Positions 18,001 through 26,664 of a stretch of DNA of 64,000 nt are shown here, piece by piece. The stretch's first letter is position 1. Each line of letters starts with the position of its first letter. The position numbers were made by a program, and so were the translations under genes. The notes under the pieces are model-generated. The model was not told the origin of the DNA and did no database searches. It was given only the letters and a program-made list of their open reading frames with translations. The stretch is taken from the NCBI RefSeq assembly GCF_025860405.1, contig NZ_CP063785.1, positions 1,922,001 through 1,986,000 on the forward strand, in the 5' to 3' direction. This stretch comes from Tolypothrix sp. PCC 7712. Its GTDB lineage: Bacteria; Cyanobacteriota; Cyanobacteriia; Cyanobacteriales; Nostocaceae.

Positions 18001-18804
18001 GAATCGAATTTCACAATTAGCTACTTACCCAGCGTCCAAATAGGTTTATCCATAAAACCAGAAACCATTGGTGATAAACATAATCAAGTACTACTTAGCG
18101 TTGAACATCCTCAAAGTACAGATTATCCGCCCTTAAAATTCGCTAAACTGCAATCTGAAATTGTTAATCATATATTCCCTAATTCCTATCGTATCCAAGG
18201 GTTACAAGCTGATAAACACATCGTTAAAAATGCCCTAACTGATGATTATCATATTCTACATTTTACAGGTCATATCATTAACAATTTCAGCGAACCGCAA
18301 AAATCAGAATTAGTTTTAGCGGGTGAAGATAAGTTGACTTTAGCAGAAATTAGTCAACCATCTTTAGTAAGTTACAACCTAGTTAACCTATCAGCTTGCG
18401 AAATTACAACTAATAATAATCATCCTATTACTAGTGAGTATGTAAGTTTAATTAATGCTTTCTTACATGTTGGAGTATCCCAGGTTTTAAGTACTTTATG
18501 GACTGTAGAATCAGTAGCTAATGATTTAGTAGTTTTAGAATTTTACCGACGGCTACAACCAGATCAACCAGCCGTCAATACATTAGCTGAAGTCACAGCT
18601 TGGTTGAGAGAACTAACTGCCAGAGACCTGACCAAATGGTATGAAGATTTACTCAATAATCTCCATCCTGAAGATTTAAGAATCAGGACTCATGTAGCAA
18701 CACAAATGTACAGAAGCAGTAAACTTTCCCCAGAACAAAAACTATACAATCATCCCTATTATTGGGCAGCGTTTACAATCACGTATCGGGGGATTGGTGA
18801 TTAG
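15010..18804 (+). CDS. Large TPR-CHAT protein (caspase-like protease)
   Basis: 1264 residues from ATG 15010. N-terminal amphipathic helix (MLRRLIEWLKNLFQ) and the domain shared with the preceding gene (about 38-132), then an acidic, proline-rich linker (about 150-310). Eight or so TPRs lie at about 357-640 (AWYNRGGILGELGQFDDAIV and similar), followed by a helical region and a C-terminal CHAT domain (about 830-1264). The CHAT catalytic pair is His1088 (ILHFTGH) and Cys1130 (VNLSACE). CHAT peptidases are clan CD relatives of caspases and separase; in other bacteria some act as defence effectors. Here the substrate is unknown. It follows the 14162 gene by 140 bp with no obvious terminator and is probably co-transcribed. 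Confidence 0.9.
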   Translation: MLRRLIEWLKNLFQLPFSNQKAGSRNTARGYGVAKSPPELTNADLELLFTQLLEGVHQARGRQWALKYLQRMEHRISDERWIDWLLNFGERLLNSPAPNQQIAGRMIQLGELGVGRIGELAYDIGLTLLKRNSASSYEAIDDFDRRLGMESTTPEDNFHNTPGQELIRNLGERLWDYEEEDTESTIPIPEMMSVEEAWTGNIGEVLWEYDGEDAAPKAAILNPSEDDAIANLFDLFLEPPDDEETDTEIITPVTDLNPLPEEPLHTAPPAAEVTTPTPPEVDTSLVPPAEEQPTEISQAPTWDKSLAKLEPNVAQALDELLVRLDQSTSLVQELASELAIQRQSSQIIPQPQIDRAQAWFYQGLQQARTGDLLGAIASYDAAIELKPHVDEYWFNRGLTLFHLEHFNEAIASYDRAIELRPDYYKAWYNRGGILGELGQFDDAIVSFERVIAIKPDFSEAWASRGLALMKLGLLWEAIESYDQALALEPQDPENWYYRGIALGINEQHEEAIASYDKALEIDPDYYEVWIDRGVVLFNLKQWSEAIASWDKALSIHNDFYLAWYNRGVALDNLGRREEAINSYKKAIAINPEFHLAWYNQAVALFYLGSYADAIASYDSALEIKQDYWEAWIGRGTAAGNLVNVDALSGLFTKITDTSSALKQTGYEGKVASYEAGLKYVRPDTHPEGWGRLHLAIANTHYDYGKKNAASRTPWQKAVAEYNQALLTLTSEDFPQLHLEVLQSLIKTLVGLGQTAQAQDLLQYSTDLLRELLTDSTRPDDSKKQLALRFAGLRQLIVDLAVEYGDLVEAWEIAEQAKNACLTWQLDGWQEEIASISYSEVQLLLNPQTAIIYWHISPASVHTFVLKDQAPSPILIFTPMQDTGVFNLGRTTSRLQELPLPEGVRRLITFEDWLEDWNQQYQEYSSLAEDKQNQINHSWRMDMEQRLSELKDILNIPSIIQELEGITHLILIPHRDLQRLPLHALFSGSNQPEYLSNLESNFTISYLPSVQIGLSIKPETIGDKHNQVLLSVEHPQSTDYPPLKFAKLQSEIVNHIFPNSYRIQGLQADKHIVKNALTDDYHILHFTGHIINNFSEPQKSELVLAGEDKLTLAEISQPSLVSYNLVNLSACEITTNNNHPITSEYVSLINAFLHVGVSQVLSTLWTVESVANDLVVLEFYRRLQPDQPAVNTLAEVTAWLRELTARDLTKWYEDLLNNLHPEDLRIRTHVATQMYRSSKLSPEQKLYNHPYYWAAFTITYRGIGD

Positions 18805-18895
18805 GGACTGGGGATTGGGAGATGAGGGAGATGAGGGAGATGAGGAAGGAGAAATACCAATTACCAATTACCCATTACCCATTACCCATTACCAA

Positions 18896-18990
18896 TGACA
18901 AATGACAAATGACAAATGACAAATGACAAATGACAAATGACAAATGACAAATGACAAATGACAAATGACAAATGACAAATGACAAATGAC
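18896..18990. repeat. Heptanucleotide array (ACAAATG)
   Basis: About thirteen perfect tandem copies of ACAAATG immediately upstream of the HxlR-type regulator gene, preceded by ATTACCA repeats and a GAGATGAGG stretch at 18822-18850. The array ends about 20 bp before the ATG at 19011, so copy number could influence the spacing of promoter and start. Confidence 0.93.
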
Positions 18991-19010
18991 AAATGACCAA
19001 ATGAAAAATT

Positions 19011-19358
19011 ATGGAAACTCAAGCAGAAAACTCTACCAGACTAACTTGTGAAGTAGAACTTACATTAGAGGTGATTGGTGGACGTTGGAAAGTTTTAATT
19101 ATTAGAGAACTGATGTCAGGTGTAAAACGCTTTGGTGAGTTACAAAGGGCATTACATGGTATTACGCAAAAGATGCTTACCCAACAGCTAAGGGAAATGG
19201 AAGAGGATGGTATTATCCATCGTGAAGTTTATCCCCAAATTCCCCCGAAAGTAGAATATTCACTTACAGCTTTAGGTGAAAGCTTGCAACCCATTCTCAA
19301 CGCCATGCATGAATGGGCTGTAAAACATTCTGCTCAAATCCGCCGCCAGCGAATCTGA
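19011..19358 (+). CDS. HxlR-family winged-helix transcriptional regulator
   Basis: 115 residues. The HxlR fold is shown by [39 protein letters not shown], and the wing segment [21 protein letters not shown] Cys near the N-terminus (TCEVE, residue 13) is at the position often used for thiol or aldehyde/redox sensing in this family. Such regulators usually control an adjacent oxidoreductase, but none is adjacent here: the upstream gene is the CHAT protein, and downstream lies a repeat array. The start ATG at 19011 is the only reasonable one. The target is unknown. Confidence 0.92.
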   Translation: METQAENSTRLTCEVELTLEVIGGRWKVLIIRELMSGVKRFGELQRALHGITQKMLTQQLREMEEDGIIHREVYPQIPPKVEYSLTALGESLQPILNAMHEWAVKHSAQIRRQRI

Positions 19359-19384
19359 ATAAGGGCTGAAAATCAAAAGTCAAA

Positions 19385-19450
19385 GAGTCAACAGTCAACA
19401 GTCAACAGTCAACAGTCAACAGTCAACAGTCAACAGTCAACAGTCAACAG
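19385..19450. repeat. Heptanucleotide array (AGTCAAC)
   Basis: About nine tandem copies of AGTCAAC just after the HxlR gene, followed by CCAATCC-type units. The rest of the 19359-19709 gap holds no gene; an AGGAGG RBS lies at about 19696-19701 for the next gene. Confidence 0.93.
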
Positions 19451-19709
19451 TTACTCTTCCTCATCTTCCCCAATCCCCAATCCCCATGTATAAACCTTTC
19501 ATCACCTCTGCGAAAATTTGGGTATGTTTGGGGATTCTTATTTGGATATAAGTAGTACAATTGTTCTAGTAAGCAACTTTAATTCCCAACTTTCAGCAAC
19601 TTGAGTGCGTAGCTGCATAGCAGCTTAACGTTAGACATCGCCTTCTAGTAATCACCCAAGGCGGTTGATTTGTTGTGCAATATTGGGGAGTTTTTAGGAG
19701 GTCAACATC

Positions 19710-20387
19710 ATGATCGCACAAGTACAGCCTGTAATTCCCGCTCCGGTTGACTCTAAAGTAGTTAAAAAATCTGAGTTTGAGCAATACGCCCAAGAAAAAG
19801 CCAATGCTTTAAAAAATGCTAGTGGAGAAGGATTTTCGCTGCTTTCGCTAGCTGATGTTACTAAAACAATTTTACATCATGCCTTTTGGTTAGCGGAACA
19901 AAAACAACAGCTTTCATTGAGACAGTATAAACAGTTATTGGTTGAACAAGGCTGGAAAGGTGAAGAAAAAAAATATCTGAAGATTGCAGCTGTATTTGGT
20001 GAATTTTCGCCCCAGGATTTAGCACAAATTGAACCTTTGACTGTGTATCAGCTAGCAAATAACAATAATAAGTATAAGCCAGTAATAGATGCGCTTTTAG
20101 AATTGAGGGCGATTACTCAAGAAGCCGTACGTTCTCTAGTTAAAGAAAAACGTACCCCCAGAGAACCAAAACCAGAAAAACCTAGTATTTGGCGGCGTAC
20201 AAAGAATGGTGGTAGATATTGCCAAATTCCAAGCATTCATGAGGAAGATGAGCACACAGGCGTGACTCTGCAAAACATGATTGACACAGAAGGTTTGAGC
20301 GCTCAACAAATAGTAGCAGAAGCGATCGCACTCCGAAAGGCATATAAGGAAGGACTGTTAGTTGTAGTAGAGGAAAACAAAAATTAA
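19710..20387 (+). CDS. Hypothetical protein, possibly nucleic-acid binding
   Basis: 225 residues with a good RBS (TAGGAGGTC) before the ATG at 19710. It is mostly helical and rich in Lys and Glu: ADVTKTILHHAFWLAEQKQQ, QYKQLLVEQGWKGEEKKYLK, a basic stretch RSLVKEKRTPREPKPEKPS and IWRRTKNGGRYCQI. The C-terminus is helical (LSAQQIVAEAIALRKAYKEG). There is no signal peptide or membrane segment. I do not recognise a family; helical segments plus a basic linker fit a DNA-binding or partition-like accessory role, but that is only an inference. A strong terminator follows. Confidence 0.7.
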   Translation: MIAQVQPVIPAPVDSKVVKKSEFEQYAQEKANALKNASGEGFSLLSLADVTKTILHHAFWLAEQKQQLSLRQYKQLLVEQGWKGEEKKYLKIAAVFGEFSPQDLAQIEPLTVYQLANNNNKYKPVIDALLELRAITQEAVRSLVKEKRTPREPKPEKPSIWRRTKNGGRYCQIPSIHEEDEHTGVTLQNMIDTEGLSAQQIVAEAIALRKAYKEGLLVVVEENKN

Positions 20388-20422
20388 CTCTGGCATAAAT
20401 TTGAGCAAAATAACCATTATTT

Positions 20423-20464
20423 AGGGGGTGAAGGGACTAACAAGTATAGCCCTTTCACCCCCTT
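20423..20464 (+). terminator. Rho-independent type terminator
   Basis: Stem AGGGGGTGAAGGG (20423-20435) with CCCTTTCACCCCCTT (20450-20464), one bulged T, ending the 19710-20387 transcript. The stem is long and G+C-rich; the following T-run is weak. Confidence 0.75.
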
Positions 20465-20623
20465 GGTAAATATCAAAAAATCAGAAATAAAAACTCCACC
20501 CACAAAGGCATGGAGCATGGGGAATAAGTTTCCAATGCCCCATGCCCATTGCCCAATGCCCTAAGCGGCGGGGCGGCTATTCTTATCCATACACAAAGTA
20601 ATGAAGTTTCCCGCCGCTTTCTA

Positions 20624-21505
20624 TTAAAAACAGCCAGCAATCATTCCACCCAATAAGATAAAACCAATCCAGACATTTTGACGGAACATCTTGCCATAAA
20701 TAGGGTTGGGTAAATTTGGGTTACTTAACTTGATGGATTGCCAAACCCAGCCAATTGTGGCAATTACTAAGCTAATCCAAAATGCTAGGTGAAGGTGAAT
20801 CACAACTCCTAAGTCAGCTAGTAAAGCTATTGTGCCGACAAAGAAAATCGCAATGGCTAAAGGTGCGTAATTCCCAAAAAATAGAGCGCTAGAATTAACA
20901 CCAATTCGCCGATCATCTTCCTTGTCGCTCATCGCATATACAGTATCAAATCCTAATGTCCACAGTACAGTTGCACCCCAAAGTAACCAAGTCGGTTGGG
21001 AAATGTTTTGTGTAACTGCACTCCAGCTAATTAAGACAGCAAAACCCCAAGCAATTGACAGCACTAATTGCGGTACGGGAAACACTCGCTTCGCGCCTGG
21101 ATATAGCAAAATGACGGGAACTGCTGCTGCTGATAACCAAAAAGTTAAAGGATTAAGATAAAACGCCAAAACTGCGGCACAAGCCAGCGCCACTAAGCCG
21201 ACAACAATCCCAACTTTAATGGAAAGTGTACGGGCAGCTAGGGGGCGATCGCGAGTTCTTTCTACTTCCGGATCGATATCCCGATCCCACAAATCATTGA
21301 CAACACATCCAGCTGCACTGGTGGCGAGAGTACCTAAAATAATTACGCCAACTAAAGGCAAAGGTGGTTTACCTGCGGCGGCTAAAAACACAGCCCACAG
21401 TGCAGGAATCATCAGGATTAATCGTCCTTCTGGTTTATGCCACCGCAAAAGCCGAATAATTATCAGCCACATCGGTTCGGAGTTGCTTTCTGGCGTTCTT
21501 AACAT
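20624..21505 (-). CDS. 4-hydroxybenzoate polyprenyltransferase (UbiA family, plastoquinone synthesis)
   Basis: 293 residues from ATG 21503-21505; a TTG four codons earlier is less likely. It is an integral membrane prenyltransferase with about eight hydrophobic segments. The first Asp-rich motif is NDLWDRDIDPEVERTRDRPL and the second YAMSDKEDDRRIG; both bind Mg-prenyl diphosphate. In cyanobacteria the orthologue (Synechocystis slr0926) attaches a solanesyl chain to 4-hydroxybenzoate, a step to plastoquinone-9. The divergently placed ppx gene is unrelated in pathway. Homogentisate prenyltransferases are the main alternative, but this Asp-rich motif context fits UbiA best. Confidence 0.9.
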   Translation of the reverse strand: MLRTPESNSEPMWLIIIRLLRWHKPEGRLILMIPALWAVFLAAAGKPPLPLVGVIILGTLATSAAGCVVNDLWDRDIDPEVERTRDRPLAARTLSIKVGIVVGLVALACAAVLAFYLNPLTFWLSAAAVPVILLYPGAKRVFPVPQLVLSIAWGFAVLISWSAVTQNISQPTWLLWGATVLWTLGFDTVYAMSDKEDDRRIGVNSSALFFGNYAPLAIAIFFVGTIALLADLGVVIHLHLAFWISLVIATIGWVWQSIKLSNPNLPNPIYGKMFRQNVWIGFILLGGMIAGCF

Positions 21506-21755
21506 AGAAGTAAACAAAAAATCAAGTAATTACTTTAGCTAGATGAATTAACACATCTTTACATCTATAGAATATCTTTATTTGCTATTTGTAAAAACAC
21601 AACCTAAACTTGCATCCTTAGATATATCTAAAAGGTCAATTTAGTTGTGAGCAGCAGAGTGAATATTTTTGATCAAGGTTGAGTCAATCTTCACTTAACC
21701 TTTATGACCCCGACACACCAGTTTTTACTATCCTTACTAACAGAGAGAAAACTAG

Positions 21756-23408
21756 ATGCTAAGTTTAGTTTCGACTAACCACGTGAGCATTCCCACTCCG
21801 ACATTTAAGCAAAATCGGATTATTGCTGCCATTGACCTAGGTACCAATTCTCTGCACATGGTAGTGGTAAAAATTGACGCTACCCTACCGGCTTTTAGCA
21901 TTATTGCCAGAGAAAAAGAAACTGTGAGACTAGGCGATCGCGATCTGGCTACAGGTAATCTGAAACTAGAAGTAATGGACAGGGCGATCGCAGCTTTAGG
22001 ACGCTTTCAAACAGTTGCCGAAACTTCCAATGCGGAAACTATCGTGGCTGTCGCAACTAGCGCTGTGCGCGAAGCACCCAATGGTAAAGATTTTTTACAC
22101 AGAGTCTTCGTTGATTTAGGTTTAAGCGTTGACTTAATTTCTGGACAAGAGGAAGCGCGGCGTATCTATTTGGGTGTGCTGTCGGGGATGGAATTTCACA
22201 ACCAACCGCACATGATTATTGATATTGGCGGTGGTTCTACAGAATTAATTTTGGGGGATAGTAATGAACCACGCACGCTCACAAGTACTAAAATTGGTGC
22301 AGTCCGCCTGACTGGTGAGTTAATCACCACAGATCCCATCAGCAACGCCGAGTTTCAATATCTCCAAGCCTATGCACGGGGGATGTTAGAACGTTCTGTA
22401 GAAGAGGTAATTGCAAACCTCAAATTTGGGGAATCGCCACGTTTAGTAGGTACCTCTGGCACGATTGAAACCTTAGCACTGATCGATGCCAGGGAAAAAT
22501 TAGGTTATGAACCTTCCACACTCAATGGCTACCAATTAAGCTTAAAAGACTTAAGAGATTGGGTAAATCGCCTACGGAAACTGAGTAACGTTGAAAAAAC
22601 TGCGATACCAGGTATGCCAGATAAGCGGTCGGAAGTTATACTGGCAGGCGCAGTAATATTACAGGAAGCTATGACCCTTTTGGGCGTTGAATCAATAACA
22701 ACTTGTGAGCGTTCTTTGCGCGAAGGTGTAATCGTGGACTGGATGCTAGCCCACGGTTTAATCGAAGATAAACTGCGTTTCCAAAGCTCAATTCGGCAGC
22801 GTAGTGTACTCAAACAAGCTAATAAATACCAAATTAATTTAGAGCATAGCGATCGCGTCGCTGGATTTGCCCTTAGTATATTTGATCAAACTCAAAACAA
22901 ATTACACTTTTGGGGTGAGGAAGAACGACAATTACTATGGGCTGCTGCGATATTACATAATTGCGGTCATCATGTCAGCCATTCATCTCACCACAAACAT
23001 TCTTATTATCTAATTCGCAATAGTGAATTACTCGGTTATACCGAAAGCGAAATCGAAATCATTGCCAACATAGCGCGCTATCATCGCAAATCTGCGCCCA
23101 AGAAAAAGCATGAGAATTTTCGTAACTTGCTCACGAAACAACACCGCCAAATAGTTAGCCAATTAAGTACGCTTTTAAGATTAGCAGTGGCTTTAGATAG
23201 ACGACAAATAGGCGCTATTGAAAAGGTACAGTGTGAATATCATCCACACACCATAAAATTTTACCTGCGAATTTTCCCATCCCATCCAGATGATGACTGT
23301 GCCTTAGAACTATGGAGTTTGGATTACAAAAAATCGGTATTTGAGGCAGAGTTTAACGTCCACTTAATCACAACTTTAGAACCTTATACGATGTCTATTA
23401 ATTCATAG
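21756..23408 (+). CDS. ppx: Exopolyphosphatase / Ppx-GppA phosphatase
   Basis: 550 residues. The ASKHA-fold N-terminal half shows AAIDLGTNSLHMVVVKI (phosphate-1), DIGGGSTELILGD (about 155-167) and GTSGTIETLALID. The C-terminal half is an HD-like helical domain with LHNCGHHVSHSSHHKHSYYL. It removes terminal phosphates from polyphosphate and/or hydrolyses pppGpp. Length (~550) agrees with bacterial Ppx. The ATG at 21756 lies behind AGAGAGAAAA. It stands alone; a hairpin at 23476-23503 follows. Confidence 0.94.
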   Translation: MLSLVSTNHVSIPTPTFKQNRIIAAIDLGTNSLHMVVVKIDATLPAFSIIAREKETVRLGDRDLATGNLKLEVMDRAIAALGRFQTVAETSNAETIVAVATSAVREAPNGKDFLHRVFVDLGLSVDLISGQEEARRIYLGVLSGMEFHNQPHMIIDIGGGSTELILGDSNEPRTLTSTKIGAVRLTGELITTDPISNAEFQYLQAYARGMLERSVEEVIANLKFGESPRLVGTSGTIETLALIDAREKLGYEPSTLNGYQLSLKDLRDWVNRLRKLSNVEKTAIPGMPDKRSEVILAGAVILQEAMTLLGVESITTCERSLREGVIVDWMLAHGLIEDKLRFQSSIRQRSVLKQANKYQINLEHSDRVAGFALSIFDQTQNKLHFWGEEERQLLWAAAILHNCGHHVSHSSHHKHSYYLIRNSELLGYTESEIEIIANIARYHRKSAPKKKHENFRNLLTKQHRQIVSQLSTLLRLAVALDRRQIGAIEKVQCEYHPHTIKFYLRIFPSHPDDDCALELWSLDYKKSVFEAEFNVHLITTLEPYTMSINS

Positions 23409-23475
23409 TTTACGCCGTTAATATTGCCACAGGCTAGCTATTTCTAATAACAATTGAAAGTATACAGCCCTTTTG

Positions 23476-23503
23476 GTGCGTGATTGCTTTAAACATCACG
23501 CAC
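23476..23503. terminator. Bidirectional hairpin between convergent genes
   Basis: Stem GTGCGTGAT (23476-23484) with ATCACGCAC (23495-23503), preceded by TTTT on the left side. It lies between ppx (plus) and the SH3 gene (minus) and could end both transcripts. Confidence 0.6.
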
Positions 23504-23553
23504 TACCAATGACATCAAAAACAACGCGTTAAGGAAAAGCCAAGCTATAAAAT

Positions 23554-24270
23554 CTAAGGAAAATTGATCGCGTCATTACTTTGATTGCTATAGCAGATAA
23601 CGTAATCAGAATTAATCCACCCTTCTTTATTTGCTAATTTTGGGTTTGATTCTGGGATAACGCGTACTTTAATCCAGGGTGTTGGAGTGGCATTTAAGGT
23701 TGATATGTCACGCATTAATAATGTGACGTTGTTACCATTATCTAAACCAGCTTCAACTTTTCCGCCTGGTGTACGTCGTAAACTTAACTGTCCTTTCACA
23801 AGTCCAGTTACTTCGCACATCGCTGGTTTGACTTCAGCGATTTTTGCGTTACATTTAAGGGCTGCTGAACTTACCCAACCTTCCAAAAATTTATCTTTCG
23901 GAGATTCAGAATCAATCACTTTTACATATAGCCAATTTTCAATACCTTTTGCAAGTACTTCCAACCTTGCATCTTCGTATAAATTGATGAATCCTGCACT
24001 CTCAAATTCTTGTTGTGGTTTTGCTAGGTAAAAAAATAAAGCTTCTTCATATCCCAGTTTCTTTGATTGACAAATAACTTTTTTTGTTTGTGCTTTGTTT
24101 GCTGTCGCTGCATTTGCAATCAGGCTAGGAGTAACATTAACTAACCCTAAGCTCAAAAACGCAAAAGCTATTTTTGATAACAATTTATACTTTTTAACAG
24201 GTGAGTTAAAAGCCGATAAATTGCGTTTAGACTTATCTGATAAAATATATAACGCCTTACTGTTATTCAT
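23554..24270 (-). CDS. Secreted SH3-domain-like protein
   Basis: 238 residues. A long N-region (about 30 residues) precedes a hydrophobic signal segment IAFAFLSLGLVNVTPSLIAN ending in ANA-A near residue 54, so export is likely. The mature part has two SH3-like beta modules, one around WLYVKVIDSESPKDKFLEGW and one in the second half (LSLRRTPGGKVEAGLDNGNN, then PWIKVRVIPESNPKLANKEG), each ending in the typical EGW(V/I)xS. Four Cys residues could form disulfides. Bacterial SH3-like domains often bind peptidoglycan or peptides; function here is unknown. Confidence 0.72.
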   Translation of the reverse strand: MNNSKALYILSDKSKRNLSAFNSPVKKYKLLSKIAFAFLSLGLVNVTPSLIANAATANKAQTKKVICQSKKLGYEEALFFYLAKPQQEFESAGFINLYEDARLEVLAKGIENWLYVKVIDSESPKDKFLEGWVSSAALKCNAKIAEVKPAMCEVTGLVKGQLSLRRTPGGKVEAGLDNGNNVTLLMRDISTLNATPTPWIKVRVIPESNPKLANKEGWINSDYVICYSNQSNDAINFP

Positions 24271-24830
24271 AATTGCTAGATAAAGTATTCAAAAGCACTA
24301 AATATCTAACTTAGCTTTTTTACTTTTGAAACGCCTACCCAATGTCACTTAAATAATTTCTTGCAGTCAAAACCAGTATATTTACATATTTTGGCAAAAT
24401 TTTAGTTGAGAATTTAAGCTTGTTAAGCCATCACACTTATACAATGCTGGAATTTAATTCTATTTCCACTATTTTTCAAGAGGATAGTAGGGATTAATAA
24501 GTGTCTAACGTCACAGCCAGATACTTTGACAAAAACTCTGAGGCTTCTGGAATTTATTAGTGCTACACTGTATTCAATATCAAACCTCTACAAATCGCTA
24601 GCGAGATAGCTGAAATGAAGTAGTAACAACCTCATGTTGCACTCCAGCAACAAATGTCAAAACATAATCACCACAAGCAGTTTGACAGGTTACTTCAAAA
24701 AATCATGTTCTAAAAATATTGTGATTTAGCCGTGAGCACATTCTCTGCGGCTTGGTTTGTTGTGTACCGAATCTACCCGGAATTGTTGTTAATCAACGGG
24801 TGGAAGTTGGGGAATTGAGGTTTGAGAAGA
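24271..24830. other. Intergenic region between divergent genes, no gene seen
   Basis: 560 bp, A+T-rich. Contains no supported ORF or recognised RNA. It should hold the promoters of the SH3 gene and the ABC-F gene. Confidence 0.55.
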
Positions 24831-26456
24831 ATGCAGAAAAAATCAATATTATTAGCTGAGAATTTAGCTTATCAACTTAGTTCAACCAGGACTTTATTTG
24901 AGAAAGTTCAGGTAAGTATTGCCCCAGGCGATCGCATCGCTTTAGTTGGTAGTAATGGTGTGGGTAAATCAACCCTTTTGAAGATACTTGCAGGAGAAAT
25001 TACGCCTAGCAATGGTTCTGTATTGTGCAAACATAATATTTACTATTTGCCCCAAATCAGTACCATCAGGCAAGAAATTACTGCAGAAACAGTACTCGAT
25101 TTCTTAAGTTCTAAATCTGATGAATGGTGGCAGATTGAGGAGATTTTACAGACACAATTCCACACCACCCTGGACTTATCATTATCCATGAGTAACTTGA
25201 GCGGTGGAGAACTCACAAAATTATTTCTCGCAATTGGCTTATCTCAAGCACCAAACATACTATTGCTAGACGAACCCACAAATCACATGGATCTGCTAGC
25301 GCTAGAAAATTTAAGGCAATTTCTAGTAAATTTCTCTGGTGCATATATCATTGTCTCTCACAAGCCTTTCTTCTTAGATCAGGTAACAGAAGTTACTTGG
25401 GAACTGACATCTGAAGGGGTGAAAGTATATGGAGGTAATTTTTCGGAATATCGCCAACAAAAAGAAATCGAGTTAGCAGCCGCAGTGCGATCGCATGAAG
25501 TCTCCAGAAAAGAACTCAAACGCGTCCAAACTACAGCTATGCAAGAACAGCAGCGCGCCGCGCAATCTCAGCGTCAAGGGCGTGCTAAGTTTCTCAATGG
25601 CAGTATTGATCGCGCCTCAGCCGGATTGATTAAAACCAAAGCCGAGGCTGCTTCTGGGAATGCCAAAAAGAAGCACGAGCTTGCAGTAGTAAAAGCTACG
25701 CTAAATGTGGCAGATACTAAAGTAAAAACCACAAAAGCAACCAGTATTCAATTAGCCGAAAAAGCTCAAAAACGCCGCAACTTGATTGATATTCAAGATG
25801 CCAATCTTTGGGTATCAGAGCGCTTATTGATACAAAACATCCAACTGCATATTACCTCAGGCGATCGCATAGCAATTGTCGGCGCAAATGGTTCAGGTAA
25901 ATCGACTCTCGCCAAAGCCATTCTGCAAATGGAACAGCCAGCAGCAGTTTTGGCTGGGGGTGAAATTTTACTCGCACCAGCCATGAAAGCCGTATATCTC
26001 GATCAAACCTATGAACTAGTCAATCGCCAGCAGACGATTTTACAAAATATGCAAGCCGCGAACCCTAGCCTCAGCTATCAATTGCTACGTCAACAGCTAG
26101 GACACTTTTTATTTAAATATAATGACGTTCACAAAAGTACATCAGTATTGAGTGGAGGAGAATTAGCCAGATTAGCGATCGCAATGATCAGCATCTCAGA
26201 AATTGACCTGTTAATTCTCGATGAGCCGACTAATAACTTAGATATCGAAACCGTTGAGCAAATGATAGTAGGTATCAACGAGTATCAAGGCGCGCTGTGG
26301 GTAATTTCCCACGATTTAGATTTCCTCAACCGCATCAACATTACTCAAAGTTACAAGTTAAGTAACCAAGCCTTGCAATTCACCAGCTATTTACCCAGTA
26401 CACCACAGCAGTATTATCAAGAACTGCTGGAATGTCATCAATTGGGTAATGGGTAA
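24831..26456 (+). CDS. ABC-F family ATP-binding protein
   Basis: About 541 residues from ATG 24831; a TTG three codons earlier is possible. Two ABC cassettes without membrane domains: first Walker A GSNGVGKST (about 40-48), signature LSGGE and Walker B LLLDEPTNHMD; second Walker A GANGSGKST, LSGGE and LILDEPTNNLD. A long charged linker lies between them. ABC-F proteins act on the ribosome in translation quality control or, in some groups, protect it from antibiotics. Which group this belongs to cannot be settled by eye. It is single-gene and flanked by repeats. Confidence 0.92.
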   Translation: MQKKSILLAENLAYQLSSTRTLFEKVQVSIAPGDRIALVGSNGVGKSTLLKILAGEITPSNGSVLCKHNIYYLPQISTIRQEITAETVLDFLSSKSDEWWQIEEILQTQFHTTLDLSLSMSNLSGGELTKLFLAIGLSQAPNILLLDEPTNHMDLLALENLRQFLVNFSGAYIIVSHKPFFLDQVTEVTWELTSEGVKVYGGNFSEYRQQKEIELAAAVRSHEVSRKELKRVQTTAMQEQQRAAQSQRQGRAKFLNGSIDRASAGLIKTKAEAASGNAKKKHELAVVKATLNVADTKVKTTKATSIQLAEKAQKRRNLIDIQDANLWVSERLLIQNIQLHITSGDRIAIVGANGSGKSTLAKAILQMEQPAAVLAGGEILLAPAMKAVYLDQTYELVNRQQTILQNMQAANPSLSYQLLRQQLGHFLFKYNDVHKSTSVLSGGELARLAIAMISISEIDLLILDEPTNNLDIETVEQMIVGINEYQGALWVISHDLDFLNRINITQSYKLSNQALQFTSYLPSTPQQYYQELLECHQLGNG

Positions 26457-26580
26457 TGGGTAATTGGTAATTGGTAATGGGTAATTGGTAATTGGTAACA
26501 ATAATTTCCCTTTTTTCCTTTTCCCCTTTCCCCTTTTCCCCCTCATCCCCAGTCCCCAGTCCCCAATCCCCAGTCCCTAA
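26457..26580. repeat. Low-complexity short repeats (GGTAATTG and CCCCAGT units)
   Basis: GGGTAATTGGTAAT repeats (26444-26500) run into a C/T-rich tract and CCCCAGT units. This is STRR-type intergenic sequence without a gene. Confidence 0.8.
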
Positions 26581-26664
26581 TCCCCAATCCCTAATCCAAA
26601 AGTAGAAGCCGCAAAGCGTGGGAGCAAGTTATAATTCTCTTGCGGAGAGACGTAACAAAAATTT

